A DNA stretch of 10,281 bases, from assembly GCA_017555445.1 (NCBI GenBank), contig JAFZGK010000049.1, positions 1 to 10,281 on the forward strand, read 5' to 3'. Positions within the stretch are counted from its first letter, which is position 1. Each line of letters begins with the position of its first letter. This DNA comes from Bacteroidales bacterium (GTDB lineage Bacteria; Bacteroidota; Bacteroidia; Bacteroidales; UBA932). Shown one piece after another: positions 1 to 5,578 of this stretch. Below the pieces are notes generated by a model. That model worked only from the letters and a program-made list of their open reading frames with translations, did not search any database and had not been told where the DNA came from. The position numbers were made by a program, and so were the translations under genes.

Positions 1-84
1 ATGATTGATGCTCAGACCATCCTCAAGCATATGCATATACTTCAATCGTTCTGCATAGCCATGTTTCTTTAATTTTTTAGACAT
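1..84 (-). CDS. IS3-like transposase OrfA, N-terminal fragment (cut by window edge)
   Basis: An ATG at 84 reading leftward opens a frame with no stop for all 28 visible codons. The peptide starts MSKKLKKHGYAERLKYMHML and continues EDGLSINH. The basic N-terminus followed by a helix and 'ML.DG.S' is typical of the first helix-turn-helix of IS3/IS150 OrfA proteins, which bind the element's ends. In that family OrfA is usually fused to the DDE integrase OrfB by programmed frameshifting, but this part is outside the window. No Shine-Dalgarno sequence is evident. The start sits 5 bp from the terminal hairpin at 90-123, as expected for the start of an IS. Whether the copy is intact cannot be judged. 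Confidence 0.6.
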   Translation of the reverse strand, partial: MSKKLKKHGYAERLKYMHMLEDGLSINH

Positions 85-89
85 AACAA

Positions 90-123
90 AACCCCGAAAG
101 TTTTTTGTCTAACTTTCGGGGTT
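90..123 (-). terminator. Perfect 11-bp hairpin in the IS end, possible terminator
   Basis: Positions 90-100 (AACCCCGAAAG) are the exact reverse complement of 113-123, with a 12-base loop. Read on the minus strand the second arm ends in GGGGTT and runs into TTGTT, giving a short U-rich tail just before the transposase ATG at 84. The structure could therefore stop or attenuate transcription entering the element from outside, or mask the transposase start. Hairpins near the ends of insertion sequences are known to limit transposase expression driven by outside promoters. The stem is seen directly; the function is inferred. Confidence 0.45.
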
Positions 124-160
124 CATGTCAGTTTACTTTCAGCGTCTTTTTTCGTTTTAT

Positions 161-270
161 CAGCACCGCCCCGCCGCAGGCGGAGCGGGAGGTCGGAGCG
201 AAGCGACGAAATCCCGGTGAGAGAGGGATGTGCAAAGGTGCGTCAGCGCCTGCGCAAATCCCCGTGAGAG
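161..270. repeat. GC-rich intergenic repeat block
   Basis: This stretch is clearly richer in GC than its surroundings and is built of small repeats. AAATCCCGGTGAGAG (209-223) recurs with one mismatch as AAATCCCCGTGAGAG (256-270). CCGCC (171-175) and GGCGG (179-183) form a small stem with loop GCA, and ATCCC (211-215) pairs with GGGAT (225-229). GAGCGAAGCGA (196-206) recurs exactly at 4349-4359 in another intergenic region. This behaves like a dispersed REP-like intergenic repeat rather than coding sequence; the reading frame that crosses it is low-complexity and overlaps the IS end. It lies immediately downstream of the ybaK-like gene and may act as its 3' end structure. Confidence 0.5.
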
Positions 271-756
271 TTAGAAGCAAGCTACATCTGCAACAATGCC
301 TCCCACAAAGCGGATAAGATCCTCAGGACTAATCTCAATCTGCAGTCCTCGAACACCGGCGCTGACATAAATGGTCTCAAACGAAAGCGCGGTAGAATGG
401 AAATATGTCGGGAATCTCTTCTTCATTCCGACAGGAGAACACCCGCCACGAATATATCCTGTGACGGACAGCAGGTCCTTCATTGCGATCATCTCCACCT
501 TCTTGTTGCCGGAAACCTTTGCCAGAGCCTTCAGATCGACCTCTCCATTACCAGGAATCACACAGACAACATGTCCTGACCTGTCCCCATGCAGAACAAG
601 TGTCTTGAACACCCTCGCGATGTCCTGTCCGAGACTGTCGGCAACATGTTGTGCAGCGAGGTCGTTTTCATCGAACTCGTAGGGGATGAGGCTATATCTG
701 ATGCAGGCCTTGTCCAGCAGCCTGGCAGCATTGGTCTTTTCTATCTTCTCTGCCAT
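271..756 (-). CDS. ybaK: YbaK/EbsC-family Cys-tRNA(Pro) deacylase
   Basis: This 161-residue soluble protein matches YbaK/EbsC in length (family about 155-165) and in motifs. It has the N-terminal 'T.A.R.LD' helix, the invariant lysine in VFKTLVL (K51, equivalent to the key lysine of Haemophilus YbaK), the segment PGNGEVDLKALAK (68-80) and the substrate-loop motif GYIRGGCSPVG (100-110). The family hydrolyses cysteine wrongly attached to tRNA(Pro) by prolyl-tRNA synthetase, acting in trans in the cytoplasm as a proofreading factor. The ATG at 756 is chosen because it gives family length and no better upstream start exists. The gene appears to stand alone, divergent from the exporter operon and ending at the repeat block. 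Ybak members differ in amino-acid preference, so the exact substrate is inferred. Confidence 0.9.
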   Translation of the reverse strand: MAEKIEKTNAARLLDKACIRYSLIPYEFDENDLAAQHVADSLGQDIARVFKTLVLHGDRSGHVVCVIPGNGEVDLKALAKVSGNKKVEMIAMKDLLSVTGYIRGGCSPVGMKKRFPTYFHSTALSFETIYVSAGVRGLQIEISPEDLIRFVGGIVADVACF

Positions 757-833
757 AATGTCACAAAAGTAGTCATATTATCGGAAAAGGACATCCCGTT
801 CAGTGGAATCTTTATCCCATAAGGGGCATAACT

Positions 834-864
834 TTTGATATGCATGCAAGGATCACTATCTTTA
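834..864 (+). promoter_or_regulatory. Candidate Bacteroides-type promoter for the exporter operon
   Basis: TTTG at 834-837 is followed after exactly 19 bases by TATCTTTA at 857-864. This fits the Bacteroidota housekeeping pattern TTTG-N19-TAnnTTTG with one mismatch, in the last base. Initiation would be expected near 870, giving a leader of roughly 180 nucleotides before the ATPase ATG at 1052. It is the best match found upstream of the operon by eye. Start-site mapping would be needed to confirm it. Confidence 0.45.
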
Positions 865-908
865 CATTGATACTGACGGAAAATTGCATCAATATTCCTG
901 AAATCCGG

Positions 909-955
909 TTGATTGACTTGACTTTAGCAAGCTTGCACAGCCTTCAATTAATCAA
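909..955 (+). promoter_or_regulatory. Nested dyad in the leader of the exporter operon
   Basis: A perfect 10-bp palindrome GCAAGCTTGC lies at 927-936. Flanking it almost symmetrically are TTGATT (909-914) and AATCAA (950-955), whose common centre is within half a base of the palindrome's centre. A direct repeat of TGACTT begins near 914. It lies downstream of the candidate promoter, so it could be an operator that blocks elongation or an RNA structure in the leader. No regulator gene is present in the window. The symmetry is seen directly; function is inferred and chance cannot be excluded in AT-rich DNA. Confidence 0.3.
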
Positions 956-1051
956 TGAGTCATATTTCGTGACACACGGTGATTAACAATTTCTTAGGAT
1001 CTGCGTCTATAATGATGAGTGTCTGAAACACAAAGAACAAAAAACAAAGAA

Positions 1052-1777
1052 ATGAAGTTGATTCAAGTAAAAGGAGTTCACAAGACCTATGACAACGGTC
1101 AGCCTCTCCACGTGCTTAAAGGTATAGATCTTTCCATTGAAAAAGGGGAATTCGTGTCCATCATGGGTTCTTCAGGATCAGGAAAATCTACTCTTCTGAA
1201 TATTCTTGGAATTCTCGATAACTACGATGAGGGCGAATACTACATCGACGGTACGCTGATAAAGGGATTAAGCGAAAAAGAGGCCGCTCATTATCGCAAT
1301 CATCTGATAGGATTCATATTTCAGTCATTCAATCTTATTTCATTCAAGACAGCTGTTGAAAATGTCGAGCTGCCTTTGTTCTACCAAGGTGTGGGACGAA
1401 GGAAACGTAGAAAGATGGCTCTTGACTTCCTTGAAAAACTTGGTCTGACTCAATGGGCTGAGCACTATCCTAATGAGCTTTCAGGAGGTCAGAAACAGAG
1501 AGTGGCAATCGCCAGAGCCCTCATAACAAATCCTAAGATCATTCTTGCAGATGAACCGACAGGAGCTCTTGATTCCAAGACCTCCGTGGAAGTCATGGAA
1601 CTTCTTACCAGACTCAACAAGGAGGACGGAACGACAATAATCGTCGTGACCCACGAAAGTGGTGTGGCCAACTGCACGGACAGGATCATCCACATCAAGG
1701 ACGGTGTCATAGGCAGGATTGAAGACAACAGGTCGCATGATGCATCAATATTCGGCACATCAACAATAATGAAGTGA
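1052..1777 (+). CDS. MacB/LolD-type ABC transporter ATPase
   Basis: This 241-residue protein is the energising ATPase of the adjacent export system. Numbered from the ATG at 1052, it shows the A-loop aromatic Y13, Walker A GSSGSGKST (39-47), Q-loop Q91 in FIFQSFNL, signature LSGGQ (143-147), Walker B IILADE with D167 and E168 followed by the PTGALD stretch, and the switch histidine H201. 'PTGALDSKT' and this overall layout are typical of the MacB/LolD/FtsE group, whose ATPases drive mechanotransmission rather than substrate passage through the membrane. A GTG at 1019 would add 11 polar residues. The ATG is preferred because it starts right at the conserved first strand (KLIQVKGVHKTY) and follows an A-rich stretch typical of Bacteroidota starts. 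It is the first gene of the cluster, 65 bp before the first permease. Confidence 0.92.
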   Translation: MKLIQVKGVHKTYDNGQPLHVLKGIDLSIEKGEFVSIMGSSGSGKSTLLNILGILDNYDEGEYYIDGTLIKGLSEKEAAHYRNHLIGFIFQSFNLISFKTAVENVELPLFYQGVGRRKRRKMALDFLEKLGLTQWAEHYPNELSGGQKQRVAIARALITNPKIILADEPTGALDSKTSVEVMELLTRLNKEDGTTIIVVTHESGVANCTDRIIHIKDGVIGRIEDNRSHDASIFGTSTIMK

Positions 1778-1842
1778 TTTGACTTATGCAAGTTTGAATC
1801 TTCAGATTATCAATAATTTATAATTTGTGAAACTTCAGGGAT

Positions 1843-3105
1843 ATGAGAGACCTGTTCATTGAAATATGGGAAAGTGTCAGCAGAAACATTCTGCGTACTT
1901 GTCTTACCGGTTTTGCCGTTGCCTGGGGCATATTCATGATAATAGTGCTTCTGGGAGCCGGAAACGGTCTGATGAATGCTCTTCTGGGTGGAACGCAGCG
2001 TATTTCTGTCAATTCAATGCAGATCGGTGGCGGGCGCACAAGCAAGGCTTACGGAGGCCTGCAGAGCGGTCGTACAATCCAGCTGGAATCTAAGGATGCA
2101 GACCTTATTATGAGGGCTTTCCCTGATATTGTGGAAAATGTTACAGCTACTGTGTACGTTTCTCAAGAGGCAGTATATCAGGATAATTCCATGTCAGTCT
2201 CTTTGCAGGCATGCTATCCTGAATATCTGGAGAACGAAGGTCTCAAGCTTCAATACGGAAGATTCATCAATCTGAAAGACCTAGAAGAGCAGCGCAAGGT
2301 GGTGGTCATCACTGACGGGATGGCTGAAATCTTTGCAGGAAGCGAATCCAGGATACCTTCTATGATAGGAAGGATGATAAAGTGCGGAGGAGTGAATTTC
2401 AAGGTGATAGGCATACTGAAGTCAGACTTGAGCACATCATCCAGAGATATTTATGCTCCTTTTACCAGTGTCAGGACAATGTTCAACAGGGGAAAGTATG
2501 TGGATGAGATAACCTTCACATTCAAGGGGCTTGAAACAGAAGAGGAAAATGATGTTTTCGAGCAAAGACTGAGGGCACTTGTGAACACGGCTCACAAAGC
2601 TTCCCCCGACGATAACAGCGCCATATGGATATGGAACCGTTTCACCCAGAGTCTTCAGATGAGTAAAGGAGTGGATATCGTCAATACAGCGCTCTGGATA
2701 ATAGGATTACTTACCTTGCTGAGCGGTATTGTGGGTGTCAGCAACATCATGCTCATCACAGTCAAGGAACGTACTCACGAGTTCGGTATACGTAAGGCTA
2801 TAGGAGCAAGTCCATGGAACATCACAAGACTGATACTGGCAGAAAGCATTACGATCACAGCCTTCTTTGGATATATTGGAATGTTCTTCGGACTGGTAGT
2901 CTGTGAAATCCTGGACATTACTTTGGGACAGTCCAGCATAAGCGTACTTGGTCAGGAGATATCCGTATTCGTGAATCCTACCGTCGGAGTTGATGTGGCC
3001 ATCGAAGCTACCCTCGTCCTTATCATTTCCGGTGCAATCGCCGGCTTGTTCCCGGCAATGAATGCAGCCAAAGTCAGACCTATTGAAGCATTGAGAGCAG
3101 AATGA
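1843..3105 (+). CDS. MacB/FtsX-type ABC permease, first of a paralogous pair
   Basis: The 420-residue inner-membrane protein has the MacB permease layout: a first membrane helix at about 21-42, a large periplasmic MacB_PCD-like domain (about 45-265), then three helices at about 280-305, 332-355 and 388-410 forming the FtsX domain. The cytoplasmic coupling segment after helix 2 reads GVSNIMLITVKERTHEFGIR followed by KAIGAS, a hallmark of the family that contacts the ATPase. Unlike Escherichia coli MacB it carries no fused ATPase domain, so it must use the separate ATPase encoded upstream. Its stop overlaps the next permease start in an ATGA arrangement, suggesting translational coupling and equal production. 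The substrate is unknown; MacB relatives export macrolides, peptides, lipopeptides or lipid precursors. Confidence 0.88.
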   Translation: MRDLFIEIWESVSRNILRTCLTGFAVAWGIFMIIVLLGAGNGLMNALLGGTQRISVNSMQIGGGRTSKAYGGLQSGRTIQLESKDADLIMRAFPDIVENVTATVYVSQEAVYQDNSMSVSLQACYPEYLENEGLKLQYGRFINLKDLEEQRKVVVITDGMAEIFAGSESRIPSMIGRMIKCGGVNFKVIGILKSDLSTSSRDIYAPFTSVRTMFNRGKYVDEITFTFKGLETEEENDVFEQRLRALVNTAHKASPDDNSAIWIWNRFTQSLQMSKGVDIVNTALWIIGLLTLLSGIVGVSNIMLITVKERTHEFGIRKAIGASPWNITRLILAESITITAFFGYIGMFFGLVVCEILDITLGQSSISVLGQEISVFVNPTVGVDVAIEATLVLIISGAIAGLFPAMNAAKVRPIEALRAE

Positions 3106-4331
3106 GACTTGATTGGGATACATACAGGGAGATAACATCGGCTCTCAAACGCAACCGCAGAAGAACCCTCCTCACAGGTTTCGGTGTCTTCTGGGGTATA
3201 TTCATGCTGCTTTTCCTTATGGGAGGAGGCAACGGGTTGAAAACTCTGCTTGCTGCCAACTTCGAGGGCTTTGCAACAAATACTACCATTCTTGTTACCG
3301 ACAGGACTACGATGCCTTATATGGGTTTGAGCAAGGGACGTTACTGGAGTCTTACCTATAAGGATGTCGAACGGCTCAAGAAAATGATGCCGGAACTGGA
3401 AGTGGTTACACCTACTATTACATCGTATTCTTCTGATATCCAGTATCGTGAAGGTGCGATACAGGGTACTGTCAAAGGTGTATATGCAGATTATGTCAAG
3501 GTCGAGACCCCGAAGATCAAATACGGCAGGTATATCAATGAGTCAGATGTGATCCAGGAAAGGAAGGTCTGTGTCATAGGAGAAAGAATATATAATAACC
3601 TTTTCCCTGATGGAGGAGATCCGTGCGGTTCTCACATCAAGGTAGGTTCCATATATTATCAGGTTGTGGGAGTTGATGTCAGTGCCGGAAACGTCAGCAT
3701 CAACGGCTCTGCAGACCAGTCTGTCATAATACCGATAAGCATAGCCCGCAAGATTTTCAGAAGGGGAGAGGATGTGGATATCATCTGTGTCACTGCCGGT
3801 TCAGGAATATCCCTCTCAGAGCATGAGGATAAACTGCGCGGTATCATAGCAAGGGAACACAAATTCAATCCTGAAGACAAACAGGCCCTAGCAATCCTAT
3901 ACACTGAGGAGATGTTCTCTGTTGTAGATAATCTGTTCAGAGGTGTGAATTTCCTTATCATGCTCATCGGTCTGGGAACCATATTGGCTGGCGTGATAGG
4001 TGTCAGCAACATCATGATGGTAACAGTAAAGGAGAGAACAACAGAAATAGGCATACGCAGAGCCATAGGAGCGACACCAAAGGACATTCTCTTCCAGATC
4101 ATAATGGAAGGCATCATATTGACTGCAGTTTCGGGTATGGCGGGAATAGTTTTCTCTGTATTCATACTCAATGCTATGGATATCCTGATTTCTGACACCG
4201 AATTCCAGATATCGTTCTGGACAGCTGTCCTGTCTGCGTTGATGCTCACCGTCATGGGTGTTTTGGCCGGCCTTGCTCCTGCCTACAGGGCAATGGATAT
4301 TAAACCTGTCGATGCCATGCGTGATGAATAA
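3102..4331 (+). CDS. MacB/FtsX-type ABC permease, second of a paralogous pair
   Basis: This 409-residue protein has the same architecture as its upstream neighbour: helix 1 at about 22-44, a periplasmic MacB_PCD-like domain, and FtsX helices at about 282-305, 335-355 and 372-395. The two are clear paralogues: RRTLLTGFGVFWGIFM here against LRTCLTGFAVAWGIFM upstream, KIKYGRYIN against KLQYGRFIN, and IGVSNIMMVTVKERTTEIGI against VGVSNIMLITVKERTHEFGI. The ATG overlaps the previous stop by 4 bases. The simplest reading is that the two permeases form a heterodimer around two copies of the ATPase, as LolC and LolE do, but two alternative homodimers cannot be excluded. The gene is followed by the intergenic repeat before the adaptor gene. 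A 198-codon frame on the opposite strand is a shadow. Confidence 0.88.
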   Translation: MRLDWDTYREITSALKRNRRRTLLTGFGVFWGIFMLLFLMGGGNGLKTLLAANFEGFATNTTILVTDRTTMPYMGLSKGRYWSLTYKDVERLKKMMPELEVVTPTITSYSSDIQYREGAIQGTVKGVYADYVKVETPKIKYGRYINESDVIQERKVCVIGERIYNNLFPDGGDPCGSHIKVGSIYYQVVGVDVSAGNVSINGSADQSVIIPISIARKIFRRGEDVDIICVTAGSGISLSEHEDKLRGIIAREHKFNPEDKQALAILYTEEMFSVVDNLFRGVNFLIMLIGLGTILAGVIGVSNIMMVTVKERTTEIGIRRAIGATPKDILFQIIMEGIILTAVSGMAGIVFSVFILNAMDILISDTEFQISFWTAVLSALMLTVMGVLAGLAPAYRAMDIKPVDAMRDE

Positions 4332-4484
4332 ACATACAAAACAAATTTGAGCGAAGCGATTGCAAGTCCCTCTCCTGAGGAGGATTTAGAAGGAGGGTAA
4401 CGTCGTTATATTTTCATATTATGTACAACCTCGAAAATCGCTCTAAGTTAAGATAAATTAAAATAAAGTAATAATGCTGAAAAT
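4332..4484. other. Intergenic region within the exporter cluster
   Basis: The 153 bp between the second permease and the adaptor start with a REP-like repeat (4349-4397) and then become very AT-rich. A weak promoter candidate is TTTA at 4385-4388, an 18-base spacer and TATATTTT at 4407-4414; it deviates from consensus at both elements. Just before the adaptor ATG the sequence is A-rich, as expected for translation initiation in Bacteroidota. The region may decouple expression of the adaptor/channel genes from the ATPase/permease genes. Confidence 0.4.
4349..4397. repeat. Dispersed intergenic repeat, second copy in the window
   Basis: GAGCGAAGCGA at 4349-4359 is identical to 196-206 in the first repeat block. 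It is followed by a segment with internal symmetry: CTCCT-G-AGGAG around 4371-4381, and CCCTC on the left matched by GAGGG on the right near 4393-4397. This 'gagcgaagcga ... ccctctcctgagga' style of sequence is the type of short interspersed repeat seen between genes of Bacteroidales. It can fold into a hairpin in the transcript, which could stabilise the upstream permease message or cause partial termination. Confidence 0.45.
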
Positions 4485-5576
4485 ATGAAAAAGGTTTTCA
4501 AGTATCTTGCACTTGCGTTGGTTGCAATGATTTTTATCGGAACATTCGTGTTCCTTTATTCAAAGTCTCGTCCTGAGGTCATAACATGGCAGGAATTACC
4601 TGTAACTGTCATGGATATAACAAGAACATCCGTTGTGACGGGTAAGGTGGAGCCTCGTAACGAGGTGAATATCAAGCCGCAGATCAATGGTATCATTTCA
4701 GAGCTATATAAAGAGGCCGGTGAGATGGTGCAGGAAGGAGAAGTCATTGCCAAGTTGAAGGTCATCCCGGATATGGGTTCTCTCAGTTCTGCGGAGTCAC
4801 GTCTGCGTCTTTCTGAAATGAATCTCAAGCAGGCGGAAACTGACTATAACAGACAGAAGGCTCTTTATGACAAGGAACTGGTCAGCACTGAAGAATATGA
4901 TAAAGTACTTCAGGCTTACAATCAAGCAAAGGAAGAGCGTTCGGCTGCGCAGGAGGCACTGGAAGTCATAAGAGACGGTGTGTCATCTTCAAATGCCGGA
5001 AGCAGTTCCACTCTGGTGCGTTCTACCATCACCGGACTTATTCTTGACATTCCGGTAAAGGTAGGAAACTCTGTCATTCAGGCAAATACCATGAATGACG
5101 GTACTACGGTCGCTACGGTTGCAGATATGTCAGACCTTATATTCAATGGATCGATAGATGAGACGGAAGTAGGTGCTCTTGTAGTCGGTATGCCTATGAA
5201 TATCACGATCGGAGCTTTGCCTGACTACAGTTCAGAGGCTACTTTGGAATATATAGCACCAAAGGTGACCGAATCAAACGGAGCAAGCCAGTTCCAGATC
5301 AAGGCTGCAATTGTTCCGAGTGAGACACATACGATCAGGGCAGGATATAGTGCTAATGCAGAAATTGTTCTGCAGGAAGTTCAGGATGTTCTGTCCGTGC
5401 CGGAGAGCGCACTTGAATTCTCTGCAGACAGTGTATATGTATATCTTATGACCGGTCCGCAGATGTTCGAGAAGATACCGGTAACTACCGGCATGAGTGA
5501 CGGCATCAATATCCAGGTATTATCAGGACTCAGCGAAGGACAGACAGTCCGTGGAACACAAAACATCGAGGAATAA
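4485..5576 (+). CDS. MacA/HlyD-like periplasmic adaptor (membrane fusion protein)
   Basis: The 363-residue adaptor bridges the inner-membrane transporter and the outer-membrane channel. It has an N-terminal membrane anchor (about 7-25) and no lipobox cysteine. The first half of the lipoyl domain is at about 55-95 (VEPRNEVNIKPQINGIISEL), an alpha-helical hairpin is at about 103-168, the second lipoyl half is at about 178-200, and beta-barrel and membrane-proximal domains follow to the C-terminus. The hairpin contains an exact RxxxLxxxxxxS motif (R123, L127, S134), the tip motif by which AcrA/MacA-type adaptors dock onto TolC-type channels. The ATG at 1 gives a proper lysine-rich anchor start. 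It is followed after 2 bp by the channel gene, so the two are almost certainly cotranscribed. The MacB-like neighbours make MacA-like function more likely than an RND adaptor. Confidence 0.9.
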   Translation: MKKVFKYLALALVAMIFIGTFVFLYSKSRPEVITWQELPVTVMDITRTSVVTGKVEPRNEVNIKPQINGIISELYKEAGEMVQEGEVIAKLKVIPDMGSLSSAESRLRLSEMNLKQAETDYNRQKALYDKELVSTEEYDKVLQAYNQAKEERSAAQEALEVIRDGVSSSNAGSSSTLVRSTITGLILDIPVKVGNSVIQANTMNDGTTVATVADMSDLIFNGSIDETEVGALVVGMPMNITIGALPDYSSEATLEYIAPKVTESNGASQFQIKAAIVPSETHTIRAGYSANAEIVLQEVQDVLSVPESALEFSADSVYVYLMTGPQMFEKIPVTTGMSDGINIQVLSGLSEGQTVRGTQNIEE

Positions 5577-5578
5577 TC

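Larger units (their letters stand above)
1..130 (-). mobile_element. End of an IS3-family (IS150-like) insertion sequence
   Basis: The minus strand from about position 130 begins TGACATGAACCCCGAAAG followed by TTAGACA. This resembles the terminal inverted repeats of IS3-family, IS150-type elements, which start with TG and carry a CCCC..AAAGTT.GAC core. Six bases inside the repeat hairpin begins an open reading frame with a transposase-like helix-turn-helix N-terminus. The element runs off the left edge, so the second inverted repeat, orfB and target-site duplication cannot be seen. The outer boundary at 130 is inferred from the TG/CA rule and could be off by a few bases. The family call rests on motif recognition only. 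Confidence 0.6.
757..1051. other. Divergent intergenic region between ybaK and the exporter operon
   Basis: About 295 bases separate the ybaK start from the preferred ATPase start. The right-hand side carries a candidate promoter (834-864) and a nested dyad (909-955), described separately. The rest is AT-rich with no credible coding frame on either strand. A perfect TACTTTTG is present on the minus strand at 764-771 but lies too close to the ybaK ATG to be a convincing promoter. No tRNA or other recognisable RNA gene is present. Confidence 0.6.

Noticed and set aside
161..270. CRISPR array
   Set aside because: The repeats are only two imperfect copies with unequal surroundings, and no cas gene is present; a dispersed intergenic repeat explains it better.
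105..317. 70-codon plus-strand frame across the IS end, the repeat block and the end of ybaK
   Set aside because: It spans the IS terminal hairpin, crosses a GC-rich repeat and ends inside ybaK on the other strand; no domain or plausible start signal.
371..682. 103-codon plus-strand frame opposite ybaK
   Set aside because: It lies wholly within a confidently identified gene on the other strand and shows no independent coding signal.
764..771. Perfect TACTTTTG on the minus strand as the ybaK promoter -7 element
   Set aside because: It ends only 7 bases before the ybaK ATG, implying an almost leaderless transcript, and no TTTG-like element lies at the right distance upstream.
1019..1051. GTG at 1019 as the ATPase start
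   Set aside because: It adds 11 polar residues before the conserved first beta strand; the ATG at 1052 matches the family N-terminus and follows a favourable A-rich stretch.
1793..1827. TTTG and TATAATTTG upstream of the first permease as an internal promoter
   Set aside because: The two elements are 24 bases apart and the second has one base too many between TA and TTTG, so the fit is poor; cotranscription with the ATPase is simpler.
3659..4255. 198-codon open frame on the minus strand opposite the second permease
   Set aside because: It mirrors a well-supported permease gene; the translated sequence is rich in Met, Ile, Ser and Thr without a recognisable domain, as expected of an antisense shadow.
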